Positions 1 to 9,007 of a DNA stretch of 64,000 nt are shown in pieces (position 1 is the first letter of the stretch; the number at the start of each line of letters is the position of its first letter). A program made the translations under genes and the position numbers. Source of the stretch: Halosaccharopolyspora lacisalsi (GTDB taxonomy: Bacteria > Actinomycetota > Actinomycetes > Mycobacteriales > Pseudonocardiaceae); assembly GCF_014137975.1 (NCBI RefSeq), contig NZ_JACGWZ010000002.1:248001-312000 (forward strand). The letters are read 5' to 3'. A model generated the notes under the pieces. It searched no databases. It was not told the origin of the DNA and saw nothing but the letters and a program-made list of their open reading frames with translations.

Positions 1-771
1 GACGACACCGACGGCGCCGAGGACGACCCGCACGTTGGTCAGGATGATCAACCCTCCGGCCCCGACTCCGATGAGGCGTGTGGGCAGGCTGCGCACCACC
101 CACGCGGCCAGCGGAGCGGCCAGCACGCCGCCGATGAGCAGTCCCACGATCACGGTGACGGAGAGCATGTCACCGCCCAGCGTGGTCAGGAAGCCGACAC
201 TGGCGGCCAGGGAAACCACCGTCTCACTGGTGGTGACCGAGCCGATGGCGTGACGCGGGGAGACCCGGCCGCTGCTGAGCAGGGTGGAGGTGGACATCGG
301 CCCCCAGCCACCGCCGCCCGTGGCGTCGATGAAACCGGCCGCCAACCCCAGCGGAACCAACCACCGGTGCCCGCGGGCGCTGAGAGTCCTGGTGCGTACG
401 GGGCTTGCTCCCAACGAGAACCGGAGAAGCACGTACAGTCCCAGCCCCACCAGCATCACCGCCATCCACGGGCGGGCGGCCTCGCTCGCCAGCGAAGCCA
501 GCATCGTGGCTCCGGCGAACCCGCCCACGGCTCCCGGCAGGGCCAGCCAAGCCACGATACGCCAGTCGACGTTGCCCAGGCGCCAGTGCGAGGCCCCCGA
601 GGCAACCGCGGTGCCGACCTCGGCCAGGTGTACCGAGGCCGAGGCCACCGCGGGGGCGGTGCCCACCGTCAGCAGCCCGGTGGTGGCAGTGACACCGAAA
701 GCCATGCCGAGGGAGCCGTCGACGAGCTGGGCGACGAACCCCGCTACCGCCACGAGCACCAAAGTGGGCAT
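1..771 (-). CDS. TauE/SafE family sulfite/organosulfonate exporter (partial, runs off left edge)
   Basis: Read on the minus strand from an ATG at 771. The protein starts MPTLVLVAVAGFVAQLVDG and has hydrophobic helices separated by short loops. It contains the family's duplicated acidic/glycine signatures: QLVDGSLGMAFG near the N-terminus and AGFIDATGGGGWGP about residue 150, each opening one half of the inverted-repeat fold. Family members are inner-membrane permeases that export sulfite, sulfoacetate or related anions, or take up sulfur compounds. About 257 residues are visible, close to the usual length, so little should be missing at the C-terminus. The Rrf2 regulator gene ends 133 bases upstream on the same strand, and sulfur-linked control is plausible. 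The substrate cannot be read from sequence. Confidence 0.85.
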   Translation of the reverse strand, partial: MPTLVLVAVAGFVAQLVDGSLGMAFGVTATTGLLTVGTAPAVASASVHLAEVGTAVASGASHWRLGNVDWRIVAWLALPGAVGGFAGATMLASLASEAARPWMAVMLVGLGLYVLLRFSLGASPVRTRTLSARGHRWLVPLGLAAGFIDATGGGGWGPMSTSTLLSSGRVSPRHAIGSVTTSETVVSLAASVGFLTTLGGDMLSVTVIVGLLIGGVLAAPLAAWVVRSLPTRLIGVGAGGLIILTNVRVVLGAVGVV

Positions 772-903
772 TCGGTTGCCTCCTGCCGACCGTCCGGCCG
801 CTCTGCCCCGTCGGCAGCCGCCGAATTCATGATTAAGTCGATAGGGACAGTACACTTTGAGGGTGTAACGTGAAACGGCGTCTCAGTACATGAGAACCGC
901 AGG

Positions 904-1362
904 TCAGCGGGATTGCCATACCCCGGCTTCGGTGGTCCGAGCAGCCACGTCGGCGGGAAGCTCACCCGCGACGAGCTGGGCGATGGTGACGTCTTCGAGC
1001 ACCTCGCGCAGGCTGCTGCGCACCGCGATCCAGACGTTTTGCAGCACGGAGACCGACGAGTCGTAAGCCACCGCCTCCGGGCGGAGCCCGTGCACGCTCA
1101 CGAGGGGGCCGTCCGTGGCGCGAATCACGTCGGCTATCGAGATCGTTTCCGGGGAGCGGGCCAGTACCCACCCACCGGCTTGCCCGCGGCGGCTGGCGAC
1201 CACACCGGCACGGCGGAGGTCGGCCAGGACCGCTTGGAGGAAGTTGCGCGGGATCTGTTGGGCGGCGGCGATGTCCTCGGCGCTCACCGCCTGATCCGAA
1301 CCCCCGCGCGTGATCTCCACGAGGGCACGTATCGCGTAGTCCGCTTTGGCCGAGATCCGCAT
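904..1362 (-). CDS. Rrf2 family transcriptional regulator without the iron-sulfur cysteines
   Basis: This 152-residue protein begins MRISAKADYAIRALVEI, the classic Rrf2 winged-helix start. A recognition helix region follows (residues 30-60, IPRNFLQAVLADLRRAG) and then the glycine-rich wing (SRRGQAGGWVLAR). IscR and NsrR carry three cysteines in the 90-110 region; this protein has no cysteine at all, so it cannot hold an Fe-S cluster by that route. It more resembles the CymR-like branch that controls sulfur assimilation. It is transcribed towards the TauE/SafE gene 133 bases downstream, which is its most likely linked target. The ligand is unknown. Confidence 0.85.
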   Translation of the reverse strand: MRISAKADYAIRALVEITRGGSDQAVSAEDIAAAQQIPRNFLQAVLADLRRAGVVASRRGQAGGWVLARSPETISIADVIRATDGPLVSVHGLRPEAVAYDSSVSVLQNVWIAVRSSLREVLEDVTIAQLVAGELPADVAARTTEAGVWQSR

Positions 1363-1422
1363 GGCCTCGATTGTTCCTCATCCGCTGCAGGAATGTGAGG
1401 GATGGCCGCGAGTCGGGAAAGC

Positions 1423-1461
1423 GCCCGCCCTCGCACCGTCACCGATGGCACGAGGGCGGGC
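1423..1461. terminator. Hairpin between aldehyde oxidase operon end and rrf2 start
   Basis: Perfect 11-base arms GCCCGCCCTCG (1423-1433) and CGAGGGCGGGC (1451-1461) enclose a 17-base loop, just beyond the stop of the molybdopterin subunit gene at 1471. There is no clear U tract. The position fits an intrinsic terminator for the minus-strand operon. Confidence 0.5.
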
Positions 1462-1470
1462 ACCGTGGCC

Positions 1471-3555
1471 TCAGGGGCTGATCAGGAACTTGTCGGGGGT
1501 CAGGGGTAGCTCACGCACCCGGATTCCGGTGGCGTGATGGGCGGCATTGCCCACGGCGGCGGCCGTTCCGACGATGCCGACCTCCCCGATGCCCTTGGAG
1601 CCCATCGGGTTGACGTGGGGATCGTACTCGTCGAGCCAGGTCGCTTCGATGGAACCGATATCGGCGTTGCTGGCGATGTGGTATCCGGCGAAGTCCTGGT
1701 TGACCACGTGACCGAACCGCTCGTCGGTGACGCTGTGCTCGTGCAGGGCCATGGACACACCCATCGTCATGCCACCGAGGAACTGCGAGTGGGCCGTGCG
1801 GGGATTGATGATCCGTCCGGCGGCGAACACGCCCAGTAGCCGGGGAACGCGGATCTCACCGGTGTCGGCGTGAACGCGGACCTCGGCGAACTGGGCACCG
1901 TAGGCGTGCATCGAGTACTCGCCGGCAGCGGGGTTCGGCGGTGCCGTCGCGGTCGTCTCCGCCCCGGGCTCCGGGGTGCTGCCGTGTTCCTCGCGGAAGG
2001 TCCGCGCCACGTGGACGATCGCCGAACCCCAGGAGGCGGTCCCCGCGGAACCGCCGGCGAGGCTGGCGAAGGGCTGCGTGGTGCTGCCGAGGTGAAGATC
2101 CACTGCCTCGACGGAGACCTCCAGGGCTTCCGCGGCGATCTGGGACAGCGCCGTCCGGGCACCCGTACCGAGATCGGAGGCACCGATATCCACTCGATAC
2201 CGCCCGTCGGAACAGCAGCGAATCGTGGCCATCGAGCCGGGAAAGCTCAGGGTCGGAAACGTCGACGCGGCCACGCCCGTACCGATCAGCCAGTCTCCTT
2301 CACGCCGGACGCCGGGCGTGGGATCGCGGTGTCGCCACCCGAACTTCTCGGCTCCCTCGCGCAGGCAGGCGACGAGATTCCGGCTGGAAAAGGGCAGGCC
2401 GGAACTCGGGTCGGACTCGGGTTCGTTGCGCAGGCGGAACTCGATGGGGTCCACACCGCAGACCTGGGCCATTTCGTCCATGGCCGTCTCCAGCGCGTAC
2501 ATCCCACCGGTCTCGCCCGGGCCCCGCATCCAGGTACCGGGCGGGACGTCCAGCGCGGCGAGCCGGTTGGTGATGTGGCGGTTCGGGGAGACGTACATGT
2601 TGCGGGAGGCGTTGGCGCTCTGGTCGGCGAACTCCTTGATCCGCGCGGTCTGCTCGAGCGAGTCGTGACCGGTCGCCGTCAACCGGCCCTCGGAGTCGGC
2701 ACCGAGCCGAATCCGCTGGACGGTGGGAGGGCGGTACCCCACCAGGGAGAACATGTGCTGGCGCGTCAGCGCGCACTTCACCGACCTGCCCGGCAGTGCC
2801 TTGGCGGCCAGTGCCACCAGGATCACGTGGGAGTGCGGCATCCCCTTGGCGCCGAAACCACCGCCGACGTGCGGGGAGATCACGTGCACCCGCTCCGGTT
2901 CCACGCCGAGCAGTGGGGCCACGACGGCCCGCACCACGTGCGATCCCTGGTTCGAGTCGTGGAGGGTCAGCTCCCCGTCCTGCCAGCACGCGATGGTGGC
3001 GTGCGGTTCCATCGGGTTGTTGTACTCGGCAGGGGTGGTGTAAGTGGCGTCCAACGTGAACGTGGCCGCCGCCAGCGCGGTGTCGACGTCTCCGTGGACG
3101 AGGTCCGCGGACATCATCGGGTTGGAACCGTCGTGGGTGTAGACGACATCGCTGTCGTCGCGGAATGCGGCGTCGTGGGGGTGTCGTTCGTAGGTGATCC
3201 CGATGAGACTCGCGGCGTGGTGAGCCGTCTCGGGGGTGTCGGCGAGGACGGCACCGATGAGCTGGCCGCGGAAGCCGACCTCGTCGGACTGGAGGACGGC
3301 CAGCTCGGAGTCCGGCGTGGAAGCCAGCCGCTCCGCGTTGGTGTGGGTGAGCACGGTGTGGACACCCTCGAGGGATTCGGCCGCCGCGGTGTCGATGTTC
3401 GTGACGCGCCCCCGGGCGATGGTGGCCTGGAGGGGATGCAGGTAGACGGGATCGTCCGGACGATGCTCGAAGGCGTAGGTGGCGGTACCCGTGACCTTGG
3501 CGGGTCCTTCGAGGCGTTCCAACGGTGCACCGACGGTGTTCAGCACACCGGTCAT
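1471..3555 (-). CDS. Xanthine dehydrogenase-family molybdopterin-binding subunit (PaoC/YagR-like)
   Basis: About 694 residues from ATG 3555; an upstream extension of the frame overlaps the FAD subunit and is not needed. This is the large catalytic subunit that binds molybdopterin cytosine dinucleotide and oxidises aldehydes or aromatic heterocycles. Visible family signatures are HVGGGFGAKG about residue 245, the MRGPGETGGMYALE cofactor loop, and the C-terminal GSKGIGEVGIVG containing the catalytic glutamate (GIGE). The gene overlaps the FAD subunit by 4 bases, and the order 2Fe-2S, FAD, Mo matches E. coli paoABC (yagTSR). Substrate is probably an aldehyde, possibly an aromatic one given the catabolic genes nearby, but this is inference. 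Confidence 0.9.
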   Translation of the reverse strand: MTGVLNTVGAPLERLEGPAKVTGTATYAFEHRPDDPVYLHPLQATIARGRVTNIDTAAAESLEGVHTVLTHTNAERLASTPDSELAVLQSDEVGFRGQLIGAVLADTPETAHHAASLIGITYERHPHDAAFRDDSDVVYTHDGSNPMMSADLVHGDVDTALAAATFTLDATYTTPAEYNNPMEPHATIACWQDGELTLHDSNQGSHVVRAVVAPLLGVEPERVHVISPHVGGGFGAKGMPHSHVILVALAAKALPGRSVKCALTRQHMFSLVGYRPPTVQRIRLGADSEGRLTATGHDSLEQTARIKEFADQSANASRNMYVSPNRHITNRLAALDVPPGTWMRGPGETGGMYALETAMDEMAQVCGVDPIEFRLRNEPESDPSSGLPFSSRNLVACLREGAEKFGWRHRDPTPGVRREGDWLIGTGVAASTFPTLSFPGSMATIRCCSDGRYRVDIGASDLGTGARTALSQIAAEALEVSVEAVDLHLGSTTQPFASLAGGSAGTASWGSAIVHVARTFREEHGSTPEPGAETTATAPPNPAAGEYSMHAYGAQFAEVRVHADTGEIRVPRLLGVFAAGRIINPRTAHSQFLGGMTMGVSMALHEHSVTDERFGHVVNQDFAGYHIASNADIGSIEATWLDEYDPHVNPMGSKGIGEVGIVGTAAAVGNAAHHATGIRVRELPLTPDKFLISP

Positions 3556-4540
3556 GATCCCTCCTGCTGGGTGAGGTCGCGGAGGACGGAGGTGAGGGTG
3601 TTGCGGGCCATGGGGATTTTGAACTCGTTGTCGGACAGGGGCCGGGCCTCGGCGAGTTCGGCGTCGGCGGCGGTGCGGAAGGTCGCCTCGGTGGCGGGCG
3701 CCCCCCGCAGGGCGTTCTCGGCCAGGGTGGCGCGCCACGGCTTGTGGGCCAGCCCGCCGAAGGCGATGCGGACGTCGCGGATCGTGTCGCCGGCGATGTC
3801 GACGGCCGCTGCCACCGAGACGAGAGCGAAGGCGTAGGAGGCGCGGTCGCGGACCTTGCGATAGTTCGAGCGTGCGGCCATGGGGAGCGCGGGCAGATCG
3901 ACCGCGGTGATCAGTTCCCCGTGTTCGAGCACGGTGTCACGGTCGGGTTCGTCCCCGGGAAGTCGGTGCAGGTCGGCGACGGGAATGCTGCGCGGTCCAC
4001 TGGGGCCCTGGGTGTGCACGACGGCGTCCAGGGCGGTCAACGCCACGGCCATGTCGGAGGGATGGGTGGCCACGCAGTGCTCCGAGGAACCGAGAACGGC
4101 GTGGTAGCGGGTGTAGCCGTCCAGGGCCGAGCAGCCGGTACCGGGCTCACGCTTGTTGCACGGAGTGGTGACGTCCTGGAAGTACACGCAGCGGGTGCGT
4201 TGCAAGAGGTTGCCGCCGGTGGTGGCCAGATTGCGTAGTTGTCCGGAAGCCCCTGCCAGCAGCGCGTGGGCCAGTACCGGGTAGCGCTGTCGGATGATCG
4301 GCTCGGCGGCCAGGTCGCTGTTGCGCACCGCCGCACCGACGCGGACGCCGCCGTCGGGCAGTGTCTCGACGGTGTCGGACGAAAGACGGGAGACGTCGAC
4401 CAGCAGTTCGGGGCTGGACACCCCGAGTTTCATGTGGTCGACGAGGTTGGTGCCGCCTCCCAGGTACCGCGCGTTGGGGTTGCGGCTGACGGTGGCCACC
4501 GCGGTGTCGGTGTCGGTGGCGCGCTGGTAGTCGAAGGGTT

Positions 4541-4544
<4 letters not shown>
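3552..4544 (-). CDS. FAD-binding subunit of aldehyde oxidase with a 4Fe-4S loop (PaoB/YagS-like)
   Basis: 330 residues from a GTG at 4544, which sits in a GTGA overlap with the upstream 2Fe-2S gene. The N-terminal FAD site reads RYLGGGTNLVDHMK (residues 27-39), followed by ATTGGNLLQRTRC. Four cysteines at residues 119, 129, 138 and 158, in the segment RCVYFQDVTTPCNKREPGTGC and then EHC, match the extra [4Fe-4S] insertion that separates PaoB-type subunits from ordinary xanthine dehydrogenase FAD subunits. The C-terminal CODH-like domain follows. It passes electrons between the Mo/2Fe-2S centres and an acceptor. Confidence 0.9.
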
Positions 4545-5044
<500 letters not shown>

Positions 5045-5232
5045 GCGAAAAGGGTGCCTCTCGTCGTCGTGTCACGCACGTTGCCGCCCCGACCGACCCG
5101 GCCGGGGTCGGGTGATCATCCCCCTTCGGGAAGTCTGCCCGACGATCCCGCTTTCGTCGACCGATTTCCGTGGCATCCGGTGTTCGACTCGTGCCGACTG
5201 CGGTCCCCCCGAGGAACTGCGAGACTGCACGC

Positions 5233-5673
5233 ATGGCGGTCGATCTCTCAGCGGTGGACAACCTCGCTTCCAAGGAACACCACCTGGCGATGGTGGCCAC
5301 CACCCGAGCCGACGGCAGCGTGCAGAGCTCGGTGGTCAATTCCGGAGTCACCCAGCATCCCGTCAGCGGGGAACCGGTGGTGGCTTTCGTGACCTACGGC
5401 CGAACCAAGCTCGCCCACTTGCGCGCCCGCCCGAGCACGGCGTTGACGTTCCGCGCGGGGTGGGCCTGGGTGACCGTCGAGGGAGAAGCCGAGATCATCG
5501 GACCCGACGATCCCAGCGAGGGGGTCGACGCCGAGAGGCTTCGCCTCCTGCTGCGGGAGGTCTTCTCCGCCGCGGGTGGTGACCACGACGACTGGCAGGC
5601 CTACGACCGGGAAATGGCCCGCCAGCGTCGCGCCGCCGTGCTGGTACCGCCACGCCGCGTCTACGGCGTGTGA
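5233..5673 (+). CDS. PPOX-class / F420-type flavin-binding split-barrel protein
   Basis: 146 residues from ATG 5233 (MAVDLSAVDNLASKEHHLAMVATTRADG); a longer frame starting near 5170 lacks homology-like content. The opening beta strands, VATTRADGSVQSSVV, and the segment KLAHLRARPSTALTFRAGWAWVTVEGEAEI are typical of the pyridoxamine-5'-phosphate-oxidase-like split barrel used by actinobacterial F420- or FMN-dependent reductases. It is transcribed away from the aldehyde oxidase operon. The substrate is not evident, and whether it uses F420 or FMN cannot be settled from sequence alone. Confidence 0.75.
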   Translation: MAVDLSAVDNLASKEHHLAMVATTRADGSVQSSVVNSGVTQHPVSGEPVVAFVTYGRTKLAHLRARPSTALTFRAGWAWVTVEGEAEIIGPDDPSEGVDAERLRLLLREVFSAAGGDHDDWQAYDREMARQRRAAVLVPPRRVYGV

Positions 5674-5749
5674 ACGGTGTCCGGCCGTCTTCGGTGAACG
5701 TCCGGCCGCACTGGTGCACCGGAACTTTCCCGGACGAGATATCCGAGGA

Positions 5750-7113
5750 TCACGCTGCTCCGGGTGCTTGTTCCACCTCGGCTTCGGCGCCGGGGCGGTC
5801 CTCGATGCGTTCGACCTTGTCGACGAGGAAGACGAAGCTCAGCGCACCGAGCAGGGCGATGGCGCTCATGTAGCGAGTCCGCCCTCGAAGGAACCGCTCA
5901 GGCTCACGATCGTGCCGATGACGATGGGTGTGACGGCGCCGCCGATGTTGCCGACGAAGTTGAACACGCCGCCGGTGAGACCGACCATGCGCGCCGGTGC
6001 GATCTCGGCGGGCAGGGCCCAGCCGAGCGCGGCCATGCCCTGAGCGAAGAACGCCACCGACATGATCGCCACGACCAGGGCGATGCTGTCCACGTAGTTG
6101 GCCGCCACGATGCTCGTGGCCAGCAGCAGCCCCGCGATGATCGGCGTCTTGCGCGCGACGTTGGCCGAGTGGCCCCGCCGCAGCATCCGGTCCGACCACC
6201 AGCCGCCCAGCAGCACCCCGACCAGGGCCACCAAGTACGGGATGGAGGCGTAGACGCCCGCGTTGAGCAGGTCCACGTCCTTGGCCCGGGTGAGGTAGCT
6301 GGGAAACCAGGTCAGGAAGAAGAACATCGCGCTGGTGTTGGCGAACTGCCCGAGGTAGGTGCCCCAAAGCCGTCGCTTGCCGAGCAGGTAGCGCAGGTCC
6401 GCCCAGTTCAGCTTGGCCCTGCCGGGCGGGGCGCTTTCCCCGTCCCGCCCGTGCTCCTCGATGTGGGCGAGTTCGCTCTCGGAGACCCGGATGACTCGCG
6501 GGGGGGGGGGTGTTCCGGATCTCGCGGAACCACACCAGTGCCCACACCAGGCCCAGCGCACCGGTGACCAGGAAGACCGACTCCCAGCCGAAGGCGATCA
6601 CCAGCAGTGACAGTCCGGGAACGGCCACGGCCAACCCGACGTACTCACCCGCGGTGTAGACGGAGGTGGCCTTGCCGCGTTCGTGGCGGGGGAACCAGGA
6701 CGCCGTCAACCGTCCGTTGGCCGGAAACGCCGGTGCTTCGAAAACGCCGATGGCGGTCCGGATCGCGAACAGGGAGACGAACCCCCGCGCCAGTGCCGTG
6801 ACGGCGGTGGCCACCGACCAGGCCAGCAGTGCCCATCCGAAGGCCAGCCGGGGCCGATTCTGTCGAGCAGCCATCCACCGGGGATCTGCAGGAAGGCGTA
6901 GCCCCACGAGAAGGCGGAGAAGATCACTCCCATCTCGGCCGCGCTGAGACCGAGGTCCCGCTGGATGTGCGGTGCCGCCACCGAGAGGTTGGTGCGGTCC
7001 AGGTAGTTGATGGCGGTGCTGACGAACAGCACCGCGAGTACCGCATAGCGAACGCGGGTCCGTCCTCGCGTGGAGTCGCGGTCACTACGGGCGTCGGTTT
7101 CTGCTACAGCCAT
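5750..7113 (-). pseudogene. MFS anion:cation symporter (ACS family), frameshifted three times
   Basis: Read from ATG 7113: the N-terminus (INYLDRTNLSVAAPHIQRDLG, then FSWGYAFLQIPGGWLLDRIGP) is a typical GudP/GarP-like sugar-acid or aromatic-acid carrier. The frame is lost at a short G run at 6850-6853, resumes in another frame, is lost again in an 11-base G run at 6500-6510, and a third time near 5871-5876 just before the last helix. The three pieces together make about 450 residues with 12 helices, the normal length. Each break is explained by one or two missing bases. The gene is divergent from the pca operon across a shared operator region, so it is probably the cognate uptake carrier. It is either a pseudogene or affected by sequence errors. 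Confidence 0.8.
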
Positions 7114-7201
7114 GGTCGCTCCTGCGCAGTGCGGAATTCGGTGCGTCGGCCGGGGTGGTGGGTGGTGGTCGTCCGGGGATCGCCCGAGAGCAACGCCGAG
7201 T

Positions 7202-7216
7202 GTTCGTATTGTGAAC
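7202..7216. promoter_or_regulatory. Operator-like GTTC-N7-GAAC site 1 (divergent mfs side)
   Basis: GTTCGTATTGTGAAC lies 89 bases upstream of the MFS start and belongs to a set of three near-identical sites around the pca cluster (7202, 7357, 14897). It is probably bound by the IclR-type PcaR encoded at the end of the operon. Confidence 0.6.
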
Positions 7217-7310
7217 GAAAGTTACGAGAACGGACTCGGGGACGCTAAGTTCGAAGCTGTTCCGCGTCAATGGACACACTGATCGTGTACGTGCGGCGCT
7301 GTGGACGGTA

Positions 7311-7339
7311 TTGACCGTCACAGCGGGCTTGGCTATCGT
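7311..7339 (+). promoter_or_regulatory. Sigma-70-type promoter of the pca operon
   Basis: TTGACC (7311-7316), 17-base spacer, TATCGT (7334-7339). Transcription would start about 7346, just before operator site 2 and some 37 bases before the pcaI start. Prediction only. Confidence 0.5.
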
Positions 7340-7356
7340 TCGCTTAAAGCACGTAC

Positions 7357-7371
7357 GTTCTCTATGCGAAC
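7357..7371. promoter_or_regulatory. Operator-like GTTC-N7-GAAC site 2 (in the pcaI leader)
   Basis: GTTCTCTATGCGAAC ends 11 bases before the GTG start of pcaI and sits just downstream of the predicted transcription start, a position suited to repression of the operon. Confidence 0.6.
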
Positions 7372-7382
7372 GGAGTGGGTGG

Positions 7383-8204
7383 GTGTCTCGTACACGGCAG
7401 CTCGACGAGGCCGTGGCCGAGCTCGTCGGTGATGGTGATGTGGTGGCCCTGGAGGGGTTCACCCATCTGATCCCGGTGGCTGCGGGCCACGAGATCATTC
7501 GGCAGCGGCGGCGTGATCTGACGCTGTGCCGGATGACGCCGGATGTGGTTTACGATCAGTTGATCGGCGCCGGGTGCGCCTCCAAGCTGGTGTTCTCCTG
7601 GGGCGGTAACCCCGGTGTGGGATCGCTGCACCGGTTTCGCGACGCGATCCAGCGGTCCTGGCCCGTCCCGCTGGAGATCGAGGAGCACAGTCACGCCGGT
7701 ATGGCCAACCGCTACGTCGCCGGGGCCTCCGGCTTGCCCTTCGCGGTGCTGCGCGGCTACACCGGTACCGACCTGCCGAAGCACACCGATTCGATCAAGA
7801 CGGTGAGCTGCCCGTTCACCGGCGAGGAGCTGGCCGCGGTCTCGGCGCTGAACCCCGACGTCGGCATCATCCACGCGCAGCAGGCCGACAAGCAGGGCAA
7901 CGTGCAGATGTGGGGCATCACCGGCGTGCAGAAGGAGACGGTGCTGGCCGCCAAGCGGTCGCTGGTGACCGTCGAGGAGACCGTCGACGAGCTCGTTCCC
8001 CGGCCCGGTGGCGTCGTGCTGCCGAAGTGGGCCGTCACGGCCGTGGCCGAGGTCCCGGGTGGGGCGCGTCCCTCGTACGCGCAGGGGTACTACGAGCGGG
8101 ACAACGACTACTACCAGCAGTGGGACCTGATCAGCCGGGACCGTGAGAAGTTCCAGCAGTGGCTGGACACCGAGATCCTCGACGCCGAGAGGAGCCCGCG
8201 ATGA
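7383..8204 (+). CDS. pcaI: 3-oxoadipate CoA-transferase subunit A
   Basis: 273 residues from GTG 7383, with GGAG a short distance upstream; a longer reading would run through operator site 2. Class I CoA-transferase alpha fold: VALEGFTHLIPVAAGHEIIRQ near the start, and SWGGNPGVGSLHRFRDA in the middle. With PcaJ it transfers CoA from succinyl-CoA to 3-oxoadipate, the penultimate step of the beta-ketoadipate pathway, in the cytoplasm. Its stop overlaps the pcaJ start (ATGA). It could be called a generic (glutaconate-like) CoA-transferase from sequence alone; the pca context decides the name. Confidence 0.88.
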   Translation: MSRTRQLDEAVAELVGDGDVVALEGFTHLIPVAAGHEIIRQRRRDLTLCRMTPDVVYDQLIGAGCASKLVFSWGGNPGVGSLHRFRDAIQRSWPVPLEIEEHSHAGMANRYVAGASGLPFAVLRGYTGTDLPKHTDSIKTVSCPFTGEELAAVSALNPDVGIIHAQQADKQGNVQMWGITGVQKETVLAAKRSLVTVEETVDELVPRPGGVVLPKWAVTAVAEVPGGARPSYAQGYYERDNDYYQQWDLISRDREKFQQWLDTEILDAERSPR

Positions 8205-9007
8205 CCGCGAGCGTGTCCGCCGGTACCTCCACCGGCGACGCCGAGTTCACCGCCGACGAGATGATGACGGTCGCCGCCGCACGCAGCCTGGGAGACGGCA
8301 CCGCCTGCTTCGTCGGGATCGGCCTGCCGAGCACGGCCGCCAACCTGGCCCGGCGCACCCACGCGCCGGACCTGGTGCTGATCTACGAGTCCGGCACGCT
8401 CGGAGCCAAGCCCGACCAGCTGCCGCTGTCCATCGGCGACGGGATCCTGGCCGACACCGCCGACTCGGTGGTCAGCGTGCCCGAGATCTTCAACTACTGG
8501 TTGCAACCCGGCCGGGTCGAGACCGGTTTTCTGGGTGGGGCGCAGGTCGACAAGTACGGCAACATCAACACCACCGTCATCGGCGGCGGCTACGAGGACC
8601 CGAAGGTGCGGTTGCCGGGGGCCGGGGGTGCCCCCGAGATCGCCGCCTCCTGCCAGCAGGTGCTGATCGTGATGCGGCAGAACACCCGCTCGTTCGTCGA
8701 GACGCTGGACTTCGTGACCTCGGTCGGCTACGGCAGCGGCGGTGACGACCGCGAGCGCCTCGGGTTGCGCGGCGCGGGGCCGGTGACCGTGATCACCGAC
8801 ATGGGCGTGCTCGAACCCGACCCGGACACCCGCGAACTCACCCTGACCCGGCTCGGTCCCGGTGTCGACGTCGAACAGGCCAGGGCGGCCACCGGCTGGG
8901 ACCTGCGCGTGGCCGACGAGCTCGGCAGCCAGCACCCCCCCACCGAGACCGAACTGTCCGTGCTGCGTGAGCTCAAGGCCACCATCGAGAACGGAGAGTC
9001 GACGTGA
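8201..9007 (+). CDS. pcaJ: 3-oxoadipate CoA-transferase subunit B
   Basis: 268 residues from ATG 8201 (4-base overlap with pcaI). It is the beta-type CoA-transferase subunit: GDGTACFVGIGLPSTAANLARR near the N-terminus, then LVLIYESGTLGAKP. That glutamate (IYESG) is the position expected to carry the CoA-thioester intermediate in this family. Later QVDKYGNINTTVIG is also typical. It forms the transferase with PcaI. The next gene, pcaF, starts inside its stop codon (GTGA), so translation is probably coupled. Confidence 0.88.
   Translation: MTASVSAGTSTGDAEFTADEMMTVAAARSLGDGTACFVGIGLPSTAANLARRTHAPDLVLIYESGTLGAKPDQLPLSIGDGILADTADSVVSVPEIFNYWLQPGRVETGFLGGAQVDKYGNINTTVIGGGYEDPKVRLPGAGGAPEIAASCQQVLIVMRQNTRSFVETLDFVTSVGYGSGGDDRERLGLRGAGPVTVITDMGVLEPDPDTRELTLTRLGPGVDVEQARAATGWDLRVADELGSQHPPTETELSVLRELKATIENGEST

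Noticed and set aside
1870-3837. 655-codon plus-strand open frame
   Set aside because: Antisense to the molybdopterin subunit gene, which has clear family motifs; arises from GC-rich third positions.
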